The translations under genes were made by a program, and so were the position numbers. Source: Rhodococcus sp. 14-1411-2a (GTDB lineage Bacteria; Actinomycetota; Actinomycetes; Mycobacteriales; Mycobacteriaceae). Taken from it: a stretch of DNA of 64,000 bases. How positions within the stretch are numbered: the stretch's first letter is position 1; the number at the start of each line of letters is the position of its first letter. The stretch covers positions 1-64,000 of the forward strand of contig NZ_NPGA01000011.1 of assembly GCF_002259485.1 (NCBI RefSeq). Direction: 5' to 3'. The notes under the pieces are model-generated. The model saw nothing but the letters and a program-made list of their open reading frames with translations. It ran no database searches and was not told where the DNA came from. Below, in pieces: positions 16,500 through 25,368 of the stretch.

Positions 16500-17024
16500 C
16501 TAGACCATGTAGGTCGAATTGATGATGGCACCCTTGCGCGCGTAGTGGATCAACGCGTCCTGCACGTCCAGGGGATGGGCCGGGATGACGCCCTCGATGA
16601 GGTCCTCTTCGCGGCCACCGTGCAGTGCGAGCCCGAAGCGGCAGCAGAACACGGTGCCACCCTCGGCGATGAATGTCGCGAGCGAATCGTTGATGTTCTG
16701 CTCGCCCGGGAAGCCGGAGTCACCGGTCGTCGGAAAGCCCCGAGTGGCAAGGCAATTGATAGCGCCGGGGCCGTAGAAGTACATGGCCGACTCGAAGCCC
16801 TTGCGCAGAGCGCGGGTTGCCTGGAGCACAGCGACGAAGGAGACCGACGACTCGTGTGCGATGCCGTGCACCAGCGTGAAGTAGCTCTCGCCGTTCTCGG
16901 CCTTGTAGTCGGGGAAGATCTTGGTGGAGCCGTAGATGTTGCTGCCCTTGGGGAGTGAAGGGTGCGGGATCTCTTCGAGCGACTTCTTGATGTTCTCGGC
17001 GATGGCCTGGTCGATGTCTGACAC
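16500..17024 (-). CDS. Sll0783-like nitrogen starvation protein, first gene of the Nit1C operon
   Basis: A 174-aa protein of the MSMEG_0572/Sll0783 family (NitB-like). It shows an alpha/beta pattern reminiscent of DsrE-like folds, with conserved-looking stretches ESYFTLVHGIAHESSVSF, CLATRGFPTTGD and CCRFGLALHGGREEDL. Several Cys and His residues could bind metal, but no catalytic assignment is possible. It begins with GTG at 17024 behind a good ribosome site (CAGGAG, 6 nt upstream). In Synechocystis the orthologous gene is induced by nitrogen starvation. As the first gene it defines the operon promoter region at about 17030-17274. Confidence 0.9.
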   Translation of the reverse strand: MSDIDQAIAENIKKSLEEIPHPSLPKGSNIYGSTKIFPDYKAENGESYFTLVHGIAHESSVSFVAVLQATRALRKGFESAMYFYGPGAINCLATRGFPTTGDSGFPGEQNINDSLATFIAEGGTVFCCRFGLALHGGREEDLIEGVIPAHPLDVQDALIHYARKGAIINSTYMV

Positions 17025-17151
17025 GGGTGTCTCCTGAAGTTCGCAGAGCTGGCTGGATGGGGTGGACGCCTGTGGCCACCGTGGGAAGAAAGGTCATGTC
17101 CGGCGAGAGAGCAGATCCTCTGCGGGCATGGAACAAGTACAAGCCCCATCC

Positions 17152-17200
17152 ATTTCCGATTGGTCACACCCGGAACAACGCCGTGTTTCGAGGGCCTCAC
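17152..17200 (-). promoter_or_regulatory. Candidate GlnR binding region upstream of the Nit1C operon
   Basis: Read on the minus strand there are two half-sites of the actinobacterial GlnR pattern (GTNAC-N6-GAAAC): GTGAG-N6-GAAAC at 17200-17185 and GTGAC-N6-GAAAT at 17167-17152, with 17 bp between. Each differs from consensus at one of ten positions. A canonical site would have 6 bp between half-sites. Given the nitrogen-starvation families downstream, GlnR control is plausible but unproven. Confidence 0.4.
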
Positions 17201-17274
17201 AGTGTTGACGTGGCGTTACGCGGATAGTGTGGAGGTCGAACCACCCATCCACTCCGAACTTGACGAGGAACTCG

Positions 17275-17655
17275 ATGATCGGCGCCGTCACCGGCTTGTT
17301 GTACGCGTTGTCCCTGGTCGTAGGCATCTGGGTGCTCGTGAAGCTCGCCATGAACCGACCGGTCCTGCTGAAGAACAAGTCCGATCGAGCCCTGTTCTGG
17401 ACCATCGCTGCCACCGAGGCCGTCGTCGCGCTGCAGGCCGTCATCGGATTCGTCATGATGTTCACCTCGGATCGAGACATACACCGACTGACGTTCGGGT
17501 CCTACCTCGTCGGACTGCTGTTTCTGCTTCCGCTCGGGACGTGGTGGTCCCTGGGCGACCGCTCCCGCGGCGGCACCGCTGTCCTGCTCGTTGCCGTCCT
17601 CACCCTCGCGGCCATGGTGCTGCGCCTGAGCCAGATCTGGGCCGGATATGCCTGA
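17275..17655 (+). CDS. Small four-helix membrane protein, unknown function
   Basis: A 126-aa protein with four predicted transmembrane helices (near residues 5-25, 40-65, 75-92 and 100-122). The ATG at 17275 follows GAGGA by 6 nt and starts directly with the first helix. It overlaps the next membrane-protein gene by 8 bp, so the two are probably co-translated and may interact. I do not recognise the family. Similar gene pairs occur in mycolate actinomycetes, by recall. Confidence 0.75.
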   Translation: MIGAVTGLLYALSLVVGIWVLVKLAMNRPVLLKNKSDRALFWTIAATEAVVALQAVIGFVMMFTSDRDIHRLTFGSYLVGLLFLLPLGTWWSLGDRSRGGTAVLLVAVLTLAAMVLRLSQIWAGYA

Positions 17656-18052
17656 CAACCTCCAGCAAGCAACGCGCACCGGATTCGGGCGCTTCCTCAT
17701 CGCCGTCTACGCCGTGTTCGCCGTCGCGGCGACAGCACGCTCGATCGTGCAGCTCACCACTCGATTCGACGACGCCCCGATCGCGTATCTGCTGTCGGCT
17801 TTCGCGGCGGTCGTCTACATCGTGGCCACGGTAGGACTGGCCCGAGCAACCGAGGCATCCCGACGCGTGGTGACGGTGTCCTGCATCATCGAACTCGTCG
17901 GAGTCATCGGCATCGGCACCCTGAGCTACATCCAGCCCCAGGACTTCCCGGAGCCGACGGTGTGGTCGCACTTCGGATCCGGTTACGTCTTCATCCCGGT
18001 GATACTTCCCATCGCGGGACTGTGGTGGTTGCGAAAGACTCGGCAGCGGTAG
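17648..18052 (+). CDS. Small membrane protein, unknown function
   Basis: A 134-aa protein with four hydrophobic segments (residues about 15-33, 46-66, 75-97 and 112-127) and short polar ends. Its ATG overlaps the end of the preceding membrane-protein gene (ATGCCTGA), indicating coupling. No enzymatic motif is visible. Transcription probably ends at the hairpin at 18142-18175. Confidence 0.75.
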   Translation: MPDNLQQATRTGFGRFLIAVYAVFAVAATARSIVQLTTRFDDAPIAYLLSAFAAVVYIVATVGLARATEASRRVVTVSCIIELVGVIGIGTLSYIQPQDFPEPTVWSHFGSGYVFIPVILPIAGLWWLRKTRQR

Positions 18053-18141
18053 GGGTCTTCCGCAATTTTTGCTCCACTCGGACGGGTCGCACGCGGGGAA
18101 CCTCTCGATCGAGGCCTTGAGTGGAGCATCCCATGCAGTCT

Positions 18142-18175
18142 CCAGCCCCGCACCGAAACATCGATGCGGGGCTGG
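18142..18175. terminator. Bidirectional hairpin terminator
   Basis: Perfect 11-bp arms, CCAGCCCCGCA and TGCGGGGCTGG, with a 12-nt loop, lie between convergent genes (membrane pair on plus, SRPBCC on minus). Confidence 0.7.
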
Positions 18176-18211
18176 AAGAGGTTGTCGTGCAGCTACTTCA
18201 GCAGAGACGTG

Positions 18212-18640
18212 TCAGCTCAACGCCGCCAGGTTCGCAACGGATTTCTTGACATCGGTGTCCAGTGCCCGCGCCACCACCGATCCCACCGGACCGAACAGCA
18301 CACCCCCGCCGAACTTCGCATCGAGTGTCAGCTCCGAACCGCCCTCGGCCTCACGCACATGGACGGTCAGCGAGATCCGCACCCCGCCCTTGCCGCGGCC
18401 GGACATCTCGATCAGCTTCGGCTCGTCATACTCCGTGAAGGTCCAGTTGATCGTGTTCTTGAAGCCCTTCACCTTCACCAACGACTCCACCTCGGTGCCC
18501 TTGCCGACCTTCTTCGGCGGCGGGCTGCACCACCCACCGTGAATGGTCATCCACTCGTCGAACCGATCGAGCGCGGAAGCTTTGTCCCACGCGCCCTGCG
18601 GATTTTCGGGCATCTGTACCGAGACACTGATCGTCGCCAT
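18212..18640 (-). CDS. SRPBCC / polyketide cyclase-like protein
   Basis: A 142-aa protein with the START/Bet v1-like pattern typical of the SRPBCC superfamily: an N-terminal strand (ISVSVQMPE), an amphipathic helix (KASALDRFDEWMTIHGG) and a C-terminal long helix (DVKKSVANLAAL). Such proteins bind hydrophobic ligands; no specific ligand is evident. The ATG at 18640 is chosen for the family N-terminus rather than an in-frame start 10 codons upstream. It is divergent from ligD with only 53 bp between starts. Confidence 0.8.
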   Translation of the reverse strand: MATISVSVQMPENPQGAWDKASALDRFDEWMTIHGGWCSPPPKKVGKGTEVESLVKVKGFKNTINWTFTEYDEPKLIEMSGRGKGGVRISLTVHVREAEGGSELTLDAKFGGGVLFGPVGSVVARALDTDVKKSVANLAALS

Positions 18641-18693
18641 GTATTCGAGCCTGTCACAACTCCCCCGCATCTTCAGACGGCGGCCGTTAACCT

Positions 18694-20997
18694 ATGACGA
18701 TGGCCACGCTCGAGATCGAGGGTCGGAAGGTCTCCGTCACCAACCTCGACAAAGTGCTGTTCCCCGAAACCGGCACCACCAAGGGCAACATCATCGAGTA
18801 CTACGTTGCCATCGCACCCGCCATGCTCCCGCACCTCGTCGGCCGCGCCGTGACCCGTAAGCGCTGGCCCAACGGCGTTGACCAATCGTCGTTCTTCGAG
18901 AAGAACCTGGCCGCGTCTGCCCCCGACTGGCTCGATCGTCGTTCGATGCAGCATTCCGACCGCGTCGTCACCTACCCACTGTTCTCCACCGCAGCCGATC
19001 TCGCATGGCTCGGTCAGCAGGCAGCCATCGAAGCGCATGTGCCACAGTGGCGATTCGACGGCAACGATCCCGGCCCCGCCACCCGCATGGTCTTCGACCT
19101 CGATCCCGGTGACGACGTGGATCTTGCCCGGTGCGCCGAAGTAGCCTGCGAGATAAGGGATCTGATCGGCGATATCGGGATGACCGCGTATCCGGTCACC
19201 AGCGGCAGCAAGGGAATTCACCTGTACGTGCCGCTGGAGAAGCCACTGTCGACCTCCGGCGCCTCCACCGTCGCCAAACGTGTGGCCACCCTGCTGGAAG
19301 AGCGTTCACCGGACCGGGTGACGGCAACGATGGCGAAGGCTAAGCGAACCGGTCGAGTGTTCGTCGACTGGAGCCAGAACAACGGCAAGAAGACGACGGT
19401 CGCCCCGTACTCGCTCCGCGGGCGAACCCTACCCACCGTCGCAGCACCACGCACGTGGGACGAGCTGGAAGCGACGGGCCTGCAACAGCTTCGGTTCGAG
19501 GAGGTGTTGGAGCGATTCCACGACCTCGGCGATCTACTGGCAGAACTGGATCCCACCATGGACTCGGCACCCGAAAGTAGCTTTACCACCGACAAACTCG
19601 TCAAGTACCGCAGCATGCGCAGCGCCGACAAGACTCCCGAGCCGATACCGACCACCACCGAGCCGCAGGGCAACAACGACACCTTCGTCATCCAAGAGCA
19701 TCATGCCCGACGACTGCACTACGACTTCCGACTCGAACACGACGGCGTCCTGGTGTCGTGGGCCGTCCCGAAGAACATCCCGGTCGACCCGAAGCAGAAT
19801 CGACTGGCGGTACACACCGAGGACCACCCGCTCGAATACGCGACATTCTCCGGACGAATACCCAAGGGCGAGTACGGCGGCGGCGACGTCACGATCTGGG
19901 ACAGCGGAACCTACGAACTCGAGAAGTGGCGAGACGACGAAGTCATCGTCGTCCTGCACGGACAGAAGGCGCGCGGGCGGTTCGCACTGATCCGCACCAA
20001 GGGCAGCCAGTGGTTGATGCACCTGATGAAAGACGCACCCGACAAGCCCGAGCCCAAGAACATCTCACCGATGCTCGCCACCGCAGGCGACATCCGCGAT
20101 CTTCCGAACGACGAGTGGTCGTTCGAAGGCAAGTGGGACGGGTTCCGCATCGTCGCCGAACTGACGCACGGTTCGATGACGCTACGCACGCGAAGCGGCA
20201 ACGACTACACCGAGAAATTCGGCGCACTCCAATCGTTCGCAGACGACCTTGCCGAGCACGACGCCGTCGTCGACGGGGAAGTCGTCGTGTTCGACGACAG
20301 CGGTGTCAGCAGCTTCGAGAAACTGCAGAACGCGACCCGTGACGAGATCCGGTTCATCGCGTTCGATCTGCTTCACCTCGACGGCACGTCACTGCTGCGC
20401 AAGAAGTACTCGGATCGACGACGGTTGCTCGAACTTCTCACCACCGGACTCGACTCCGTGCTGGTGCCACCGCGACTGACGGGGACCGCTGCGGATGCCA
20501 TCGCCGAAAGCAGAGAGCGGGGCTGGGAAGGTGTCGTCGCCAAACGCACCGACTCCGTCTACCAACCCGGCAAGCGCGCCCACACCTGGATCAAGTTCAA
20601 GAACTGGCGAACACAGGAGATCGTCATCGGTGGGTGGCGTCGGGGACAGGGTCGCCGTTCCGGCGGGTTCGGCTCGTTACTGATGGGCATTCCCGACGGG
20701 GAGCGACTGCGCTACGTGGGACGCGTCGGAACCGGGTTCGACGACCGTGCGCTCGATACGCTCGGTGCCCTCCTGGCCCCTCTCGAGGCGTCGGACAGTC
20801 CCTTCTCCTCGGTGTTGCCCCCGGCCGATCGGAACGGAGCGGTGTGGGTCGAGCCTGTACTCGTCGGCGAGGTCCGGTTCTACGAGGCCACCGGATCCGG
20901 CCATCTGCGGCATCCGAGCTGGCGCGGTCTGCGCCCGGACAAGGAACCGAAGGCAGTGCGTCAGGAATCACGAGAATGCCCCCGGTCGAATACTTGA
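18694..20997 (+). CDS. ligD: ATP-dependent DNA ligase D (polymerase - phosphoesterase - ligase)
   Basis: A 767-aa multi-domain NHEJ enzyme. Residues 1-290 form the LigD polymerase/primase domain (FDLDPGDDVD carrying metal-binding Asp). Residues about 330-440 form the 3'-phosphoesterase domain (HHARRLHYDFRLEHDG, HTEDHPLEYATF). Residues about 455-750 form the ATP ligase with adenylated Lys480 (EGKWDGFR) and the C-terminal OB fold. The domain order Pol-PE-Lig is that of mycobacterial LigD. It repairs double-strand breaks with Ku, but no ku gene is in this window. A second ATG two codons later is an equally possible start. Confidence 0.95.
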   Translation: MTMATLEIEGRKVSVTNLDKVLFPETGTTKGNIIEYYVAIAPAMLPHLVGRAVTRKRWPNGVDQSSFFEKNLAASAPDWLDRRSMQHSDRVVTYPLFSTAADLAWLGQQAAIEAHVPQWRFDGNDPGPATRMVFDLDPGDDVDLARCAEVACEIRDLIGDIGMTAYPVTSGSKGIHLYVPLEKPLSTSGASTVAKRVATLLEERSPDRVTATMAKAKRTGRVFVDWSQNNGKKTTVAPYSLRGRTLPTVAAPRTWDELEATGLQQLRFEEVLERFHDLGDLLAELDPTMDSAPESSFTTDKLVKYRSMRSADKTPEPIPTTTEPQGNNDTFVIQEHHARRLHYDFRLEHDGVLVSWAVPKNIPVDPKQNRLAVHTEDHPLEYATFSGRIPKGEYGGGDVTIWDSGTYELEKWRDDEVIVVLHGQKARGRFALIRTKGSQWLMHLMKDAPDKPEPKNISPMLATAGDIRDLPNDEWSFEGKWDGFRIVAELTHGSMTLRTRSGNDYTEKFGALQSFADDLAEHDAVVDGEVVVFDDSGVSSFEKLQNATRDEIRFIAFDLLHLDGTSLLRKKYSDRRRLLELLTTGLDSVLVPPRLTGTAADAIAESRERGWEGVVAKRTDSVYQPGKRAHTWIKFKNWRTQEIVIGGWRRGQGRRSGGFGSLLMGIPDGERLRYVGRVGTGFDDRALDTLGALLAPLEASDSPFSSVLPPADRNGAVWVEPVLVGEVRFYEATGSGHLRHPSWRGLRPDKEPKAVRQESRECPRSNT

Positions 20998-21196
20998 TTT
21001 CTACCGAAGAAACGAGCATAGGTAACGTTCGGTTGCCATAAAATGAGCGGATGCGTACCGTGGCGCACATCGTTTCCGGGGGAGCGTAACAAGTCACGAG
21101 TCGTCAGCTATAACGGTTTGCGGGCCGGCTCTATGGGGGCTTGCCAGATCACTGCAGCGCTCGTCGCTTCGGTTCAGGCACGGAGGGGTTTACCAC

Positions 21197-22411
21197 ATGC
21201 GGGTTCTCAAGTTGGCAGGCGCTGTCAGCATGACGGCAGTTGCAGTCCTGTGTTCGTCACTCGTCGGCGCAGGTCAGGCAGTTGCAGCGCCGTTGTATCC
21301 GACGCCTATCGCCGATGGTTTCTACTCTCCGCCTGTGGATCTCGATGCGCTCGCACCGGGCGACGTGATCTCGAGCCGCCCGATGCCCCCGCCCCCAGGA
21401 TTCTTCGGCGTCGACGTGTGGCAGCTGAATTTCCGCTCCACAAATTCGGCCGGCGATCCCATCGCCGCAATAAATACCGTGTTGGTTCCGCAAAACAAAG
21501 CACCCAACGGGCCGGTGCTTTCCTACCAACACATCATCAATGCTCTCGGTCTCGAATGTGCACCTTCACAAGCGCTGTGGACGAACGACCCCAATCTCCA
21601 GATTCGTGAAGCACCCGCACTGAATGCAGTACTGCAGCGCGGCTGGACCGTCGTCATCGCCGATCACCTCGGACCCAACAGCGCCTACGGCGCCGCCAGG
21701 CTCGGCGGACAAATCGTGCTGGACAGCATTCGCGCCACTCAGCGCTTCGATCCCATCCAGGTTCAGCAGAGCCCGGTCGCGTTGGCCGGCTACTCCGGTG
21801 GTGGAATGGCCACCGCATGGGCAGCTGCGCTTCAGAACGACTACGCACCCGAGCTGAACATCGTCGGCAGCGCGAACGGTGGTGCTCCGATGAACCTCGA
21901 GCGCATGGCCCGCGATCTCGGTTTCGCCCCGCACCCCATGTTCGGTCTGGCGTTCGCTGCCGCGCTCGGAATCGAGCGCGAGTACCCCACCCGCATCCCG
22001 ATCAGCTCTCAACTCAACCCGCTCGGCAAGCAGATCGAGAGCCAGATCCAGAACGGGTGCACCAACGACATCATCGCGGCAGGCGCAGGCAAGAGCGCCA
22101 TGGAGGTCGCTGGCACGCTGGATCTGATCAGCAGCCCGGAAGCGATCGCCGCCGTCAACGACAACAGCGTCGAGCTGTACCCCGGCGTACCGAAGGCACC
22201 GTATTTCGAGTGGCACAGCCCCTCCGATGCGTTGATCCCGGTCAGCGCCATCGACAACACGATTGCCCGGTACTGCCGCGCCGGAGTACTGGTGACCGAG
22301 GTGAAGGTGCCCAGCAACGATCACCTGACTGCTGCAGTGCTCGGTCTTCCGCAGGCACTCGAATGGATCGACCAGCGATTCGCAGGTGTACCGGCGACGT
22401 CCACCTGCTGA
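21197..22411 (+). CDS. Secreted lipase (LIP family)
   Basis: A 404-aa exported alpha/beta hydrolase of the secretory lipase family (Pfam LIP). A signal peptide covers residues 1-31 (VAVLCSSL.. AVAA). The nucleophile elbow is GYSGGG at about residue 199, and a C-terminal His is expected in SNDHLTAA. Cysteines at about 118 and near the C-terminus may form disulphides. A GGAGGG ribosome site lies just upstream of the ATG. Probably hydrolyses extracellular triacylglycerols or esters. The 199-bp gap after ligD holds no obvious gene. Confidence 0.9.
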   Translation: MRVLKLAGAVSMTAVAVLCSSLVGAGQAVAAPLYPTPIADGFYSPPVDLDALAPGDVISSRPMPPPPGFFGVDVWQLNFRSTNSAGDPIAAINTVLVPQNKAPNGPVLSYQHIINALGLECAPSQALWTNDPNLQIREAPALNAVLQRGWTVVIADHLGPNSAYGAARLGGQIVLDSIRATQRFDPIQVQQSPVALAGYSGGGMATAWAAALQNDYAPELNIVGSANGGAPMNLERMARDLGFAPHPMFGLAFAAALGIEREYPTRIPISSQLNPLGKQIESQIQNGCTNDIIAAGAGKSAMEVAGTLDLISSPEAIAAVNDNSVELYPGVPKAPYFEWHSPSDALIPVSAIDNTIARYCRAGVLVTEVKVPSNDHLTAAVLGLPQALEWIDQRFAGVPATSTC

Positions 22412-22452
22412 TCGGGACGTCCGACCCCGGCACGTGATCGACGCTTCGATGA

Positions 22453-22471
22453 GTCGGTTAGGCTAACCTCG
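22453..22471. promoter_or_regulatory. IdeR/DtxR-type iron box
   Basis: The 19-bp site GTCGGTTAGGCTAACCTCG matches the IdeR consensus (TTAGGTTAGGCTAACCTAA) at 15 of 19 positions, including the whole central GGTTAGGCTAACCT. It lies 25 bp upstream of the siderophore-binding lipoprotein start. Confidence 0.75.
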
Positions 22472-22496
22472 CTAAGTTCCGTTGCGAGGAGACCCC

Positions 22497-23486
22497 ATGA
22501 AGAAGTCTGTCCAGCTCGTCGTCGCCGGTGCCTCGGTTCTGGCGCTGGCCGTCGGCTGCTCGTCCACCGACGAGCCCGAACCCACCGGTAACTCCGGGAG
22601 CGCCGACGGATTCCCGGTCACCGTCGATCACCGGTTCGGTGAGACGGTCATCGACACCGAGCCCACCCGCGTCGTGACGATCGGGTTCAACGAGCAGGAC
22701 TTCGCCCTCGCGCTGGGCGTCAAGCCCGTCGCGACCCGCGGCAACCTCAGCTACGACTACCGGCAGCGCCCATGGGCCCAGGAAGCGTTGGGCGGTACCG
22801 AGATTCCCGAGGTCGGCAGCACCGATCTCAACCTCGAGCAGATCGCCGCGCAGGCACCCGACCTGATCCTCGGCCCGTACTCCTTCATCGACCAGGGCCA
22901 GTACGACCAGCTCTCCGGGATGGCCCCGACGATCGCCGACATCGGCGGCTACGAGAACGTGCCCGCCGCGACGTGGCAGCAGGAGTTCGCCGTCGTCGGC
23001 GAAGCACTCGGCAAGCAGCAGGAAGCACAGGACCAGACGGCTACGCTCGAGCAGAAGTTCGCCGACACCGAGGCCGAGAATCCTCAGTTCACCGGCAAGT
23101 CACTGTCTCTCGCGTTCGTCATGGACGACGGCAGCTACCTGCTGCTCGGCAGGGACGACATCCGCGCCCTGTTCTTCACCGACCTCGGCTTCGAGATTCC
23201 CGACGCCTCCGAGACCATCAGTCCCGAAAATCTCGACCGACTCGACACCGACGTCCTCGTCATCGCCGGCCAGAGCCGCGAGCAACTGCAGGCCAACCCG
23301 ATCATCGCCGCACTCGACGTCGTCGAGCAGGATCGAACCGTCTACATCGGCTCGTTCAGCACCGATCTGCCCTCGGCCCTGGGATATTCGAGTCCGCTCT
23401 CCCTGGACTACGCCATCGACGGATTCACCCCGATGCTCGCAGCGGCGACCGACGACGACCCGTCCACGGTGGTCCCGGACGCTTAG
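22497..23486 (+). CDS. Iron-siderophore ABC transporter substrate-binding lipoprotein
   Basis: A 329-aa FepB/FhuD-type periplasmic-binding-like protein (Peripla_BP_2). The lipobox is LAVGC with Cys at about 18, followed by a Ser/Pro/Glu linker. The binding fold has EPTRVVTIGFNEQDFALALG and APDLILGPYS. The ATG at 22497 follows GCGAGGAG closely; an upstream TTG in frame is unlikely. An iron box lies just upstream, so expression should rise in iron starvation. No cognate permease or ATPase gene is adjacent: it is an orphan binding protein. Its last 4 bp overlap the end of the convergent ABC exporter. Confidence 0.92.
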   Translation: MKKSVQLVVAGASVLALAVGCSSTDEPEPTGNSGSADGFPVTVDHRFGETVIDTEPTRVVTIGFNEQDFALALGVKPVATRGNLSYDYRQRPWAQEALGGTEIPEVGSTDLNLEQIAAQAPDLILGPYSFIDQGQYDQLSGMAPTIADIGGYENVPAATWQQEFAVVGEALGKQQEAQDQTATLEQKFADTEAENPQFTGKSLSLAFVMDDGSYLLLGRDDIRALFFTDLGFEIPDASETISPENLDRLDTDVLVIAGQSREQLQANPIIAALDVVEQDRTVYIGSFSTDLPSALGYSSPLSLDYAIDGFTPMLAAATDDDPSTVVPDA

Positions 23487-25348
23487 CCGGTTTGTGCGAA
23501 CTGCGTCCGATGCAGCTCCTCGTAACGGCCTCCCGCTGCGAGGAGCTCGTCGTGCGTGCCCCGCTCGGCGACTCGCCCGTCCTCGATCACCAGGATCACA
23601 TCGGCTGCCCTGATGGTCGAGAGCCGGTGCGCGATGACCACCGACGTCTTTCCTTCCAAGGCCTCGGCCAACGCAGCCTGCACGGCGGCCTCGGACGTCG
23701 AATCCAGTGAAGCCGTTGCCTCGTCGAGAATGACGACTCGTGGCTGCGCGATCAGCAACCGGGCGATCGTCAGGCGCTGACGCTCACCACCGGAGAGTCG
23801 GTACCCTCGCTCGCCGACAACGGTGTCCAGGCCGTCGGGCAGCGATCGCACGAGGTCGGCCAGCCGCGCCCTCGACAGCGCATCCCACAGTTCGACGTCG
23901 GTTGCCTCGGGCCGAGGCAACAACAGATTCGACCGGATGCTCTCGTGGAACAGGTGACCGTCCTGGGTCACCATTCCCACTGTGCCGCGGACGGATTCGG
24001 CCGTCAGGTCTCGCACGTCGACTCCTCCGAGTCGAACCGCACCGCCGTCGACGTCGTACAGCCGTGCGATCAATTGCGCGATCGTGGACTTGCCCGCACC
24101 GGACGTACCGACCAGCGCGACCATCTGGCCGGGTTCGGCTCGGAACGAGACGCCGTGCAGCACTTCCTCTCCCCCTCGCGAATCCAGGGTCGCGACCTCC
24201 TCGAGTGAGGCGAGCGAGACCTTGTCCGCCGACGGGTACGCGAACCGAACGTCGTCGAGCTCGACGGCCACCGGCCCCGGCGGCAGAGTCCGTGCGTCCG
24301 GCTTGTCTGCGATGAGTGGAACCAGATCGAGAACCTCGAAGACCCGCTCGAAGCTGACCAGTGCGCTCATGATCTCCACCCGAGCACTTGCCAGCGCAGT
24401 CAGCGGGGAATACAGGCGAGCCAGCAGAAGAGACAGCGCAACAACCGAACCCGGGTCGAGCGTCCCCCGCAGGGCGTAGAAGCCGCCCAGTCCGTACACC
24501 ACAGCCAGGGCCAGTGCCGAGACGAGAGTCAGCGCCGTCACGAACACCGTCTGCACCATGGCGCTGCGTACACCGATGTCTCGGACGCGCTTGGCGCGCA
24601 CCGCGAACTCGACCGATTCCTGTTCGGGATGACCGAACAGTTTCACCAGTGTTGCTCCCGGTGCCGAGAATCGTTCGGTCATCTGCGTACTCATCGCCGA
24701 ATTGTGCGCTGCCGCTTCACGTTGCAACCGCGCGAGGCGTCGACCCATCCGGCGAGCGGGAAGCACGAACACCGGAAGCAGAATCAATGCCAGAAGCGTG
24801 ATCTGCCAGGAGATCCCGATCATCACCACCAGGGTCAGCGCCAGCGTCACCAGGTTGCTGACGACCCCGGACAGCGTGGTGCTGAATGCGCGTTGCGCTC
24901 CGATGACGTCGTTGTTGAGTCGACTCACCAGCGCACCGGTGCGGGTTCGGGTGAAGAACGCGATCGGCATGCGCTGCACGTGATCGAACACCGCGGTCCG
25001 CAGATCCAGGATCAAGCTCTCACCGATGTTCGACGAGAGCCACCGATTGATCAGACCGACCACGGCGTCCACCAGAGCGATGGCCGCGATCGCCACGGCG
25101 AGCCACACCACCACTCGCAGCTCGCGCCCGTCGACGATGGCGTTGACCACCCGGCCGGCCAACACCGGCGTGGCCACGGCAAGAACGGCCAGGGCCACGC
25201 TGAGCACCAGGAACCCACCGAGGGCACGGCGATGCGGCGCAGCGAACGTCAGGATCCTGCGGGCCGTCACCTTAGAGAACGACGACTGAGTGTCCGGCCT
25301 GTTCATCGTGCGATACATCTGGTTCCAGGCGGTCATCTCCATGCTCAT
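23483..25348 (-). CDS. ABC exporter half-transporter (fused permease-ATPase)
   Basis: A 621-aa protein. Residues about 30-320 form a six-helix type IV ABC exporter domain. Residues about 360-605 form the nucleotide-binding domain with Walker A GTSGAGKST, signature LSGGERQ, Walker B VVILDEAT and the switch His (VIAHRLST). It is MsbA/LmrA-like and likely works as a homodimer. The substrate is unknown; the 3' neighbour is an iron-siderophore binding protein, but the genes are convergent. The promoter region has a MerR-type dyad, suggesting induction by a metal, oxidant or drug. Confidence 0.92.
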   Translation of the reverse strand: MSMEMTAWNQMYRTMNRPDTQSSFSKVTARRILTFAAPHRRALGGFLVLSVALAVLAVATPVLAGRVVNAIVDGRELRVVVWLAVAIAAIALVDAVVGLINRWLSSNIGESLILDLRTAVFDHVQRMPIAFFTRTRTGALVSRLNNDVIGAQRAFSTTLSGVVSNLVTLALTLVVMIGISWQITLLALILLPVFVLPARRMGRRLARLQREAAAHNSAMSTQMTERFSAPGATLVKLFGHPEQESVEFAVRAKRVRDIGVRSAMVQTVFVTALTLVSALALAVVYGLGGFYALRGTLDPGSVVALSLLLARLYSPLTALASARVEIMSALVSFERVFEVLDLVPLIADKPDARTLPPGPVAVELDDVRFAYPSADKVSLASLEEVATLDSRGGEEVLHGVSFRAEPGQMVALVGTSGAGKSTIAQLIARLYDVDGGAVRLGGVDVRDLTAESVRGTVGMVTQDGHLFHESIRSNLLLPRPEATDVELWDALSRARLADLVRSLPDGLDTVVGERGYRLSGGERQRLTIARLLIAQPRVVILDEATASLDSTSEAAVQAALAEALEGKTSVVIAHRLSTIRAADVILVIEDGRVAERGTHDELLAAGGRYEELHRTQFAQTG

Positions 25349-25368
25349 GTCATCAACCTCATGTCACC

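Noticed and set aside
17152..17200. A canonical four-box GlnR site
   Set aside because: The third box position reads TTGTT instead of GTNAC; only two separated half-sites remain, so full-site status is not claimed.
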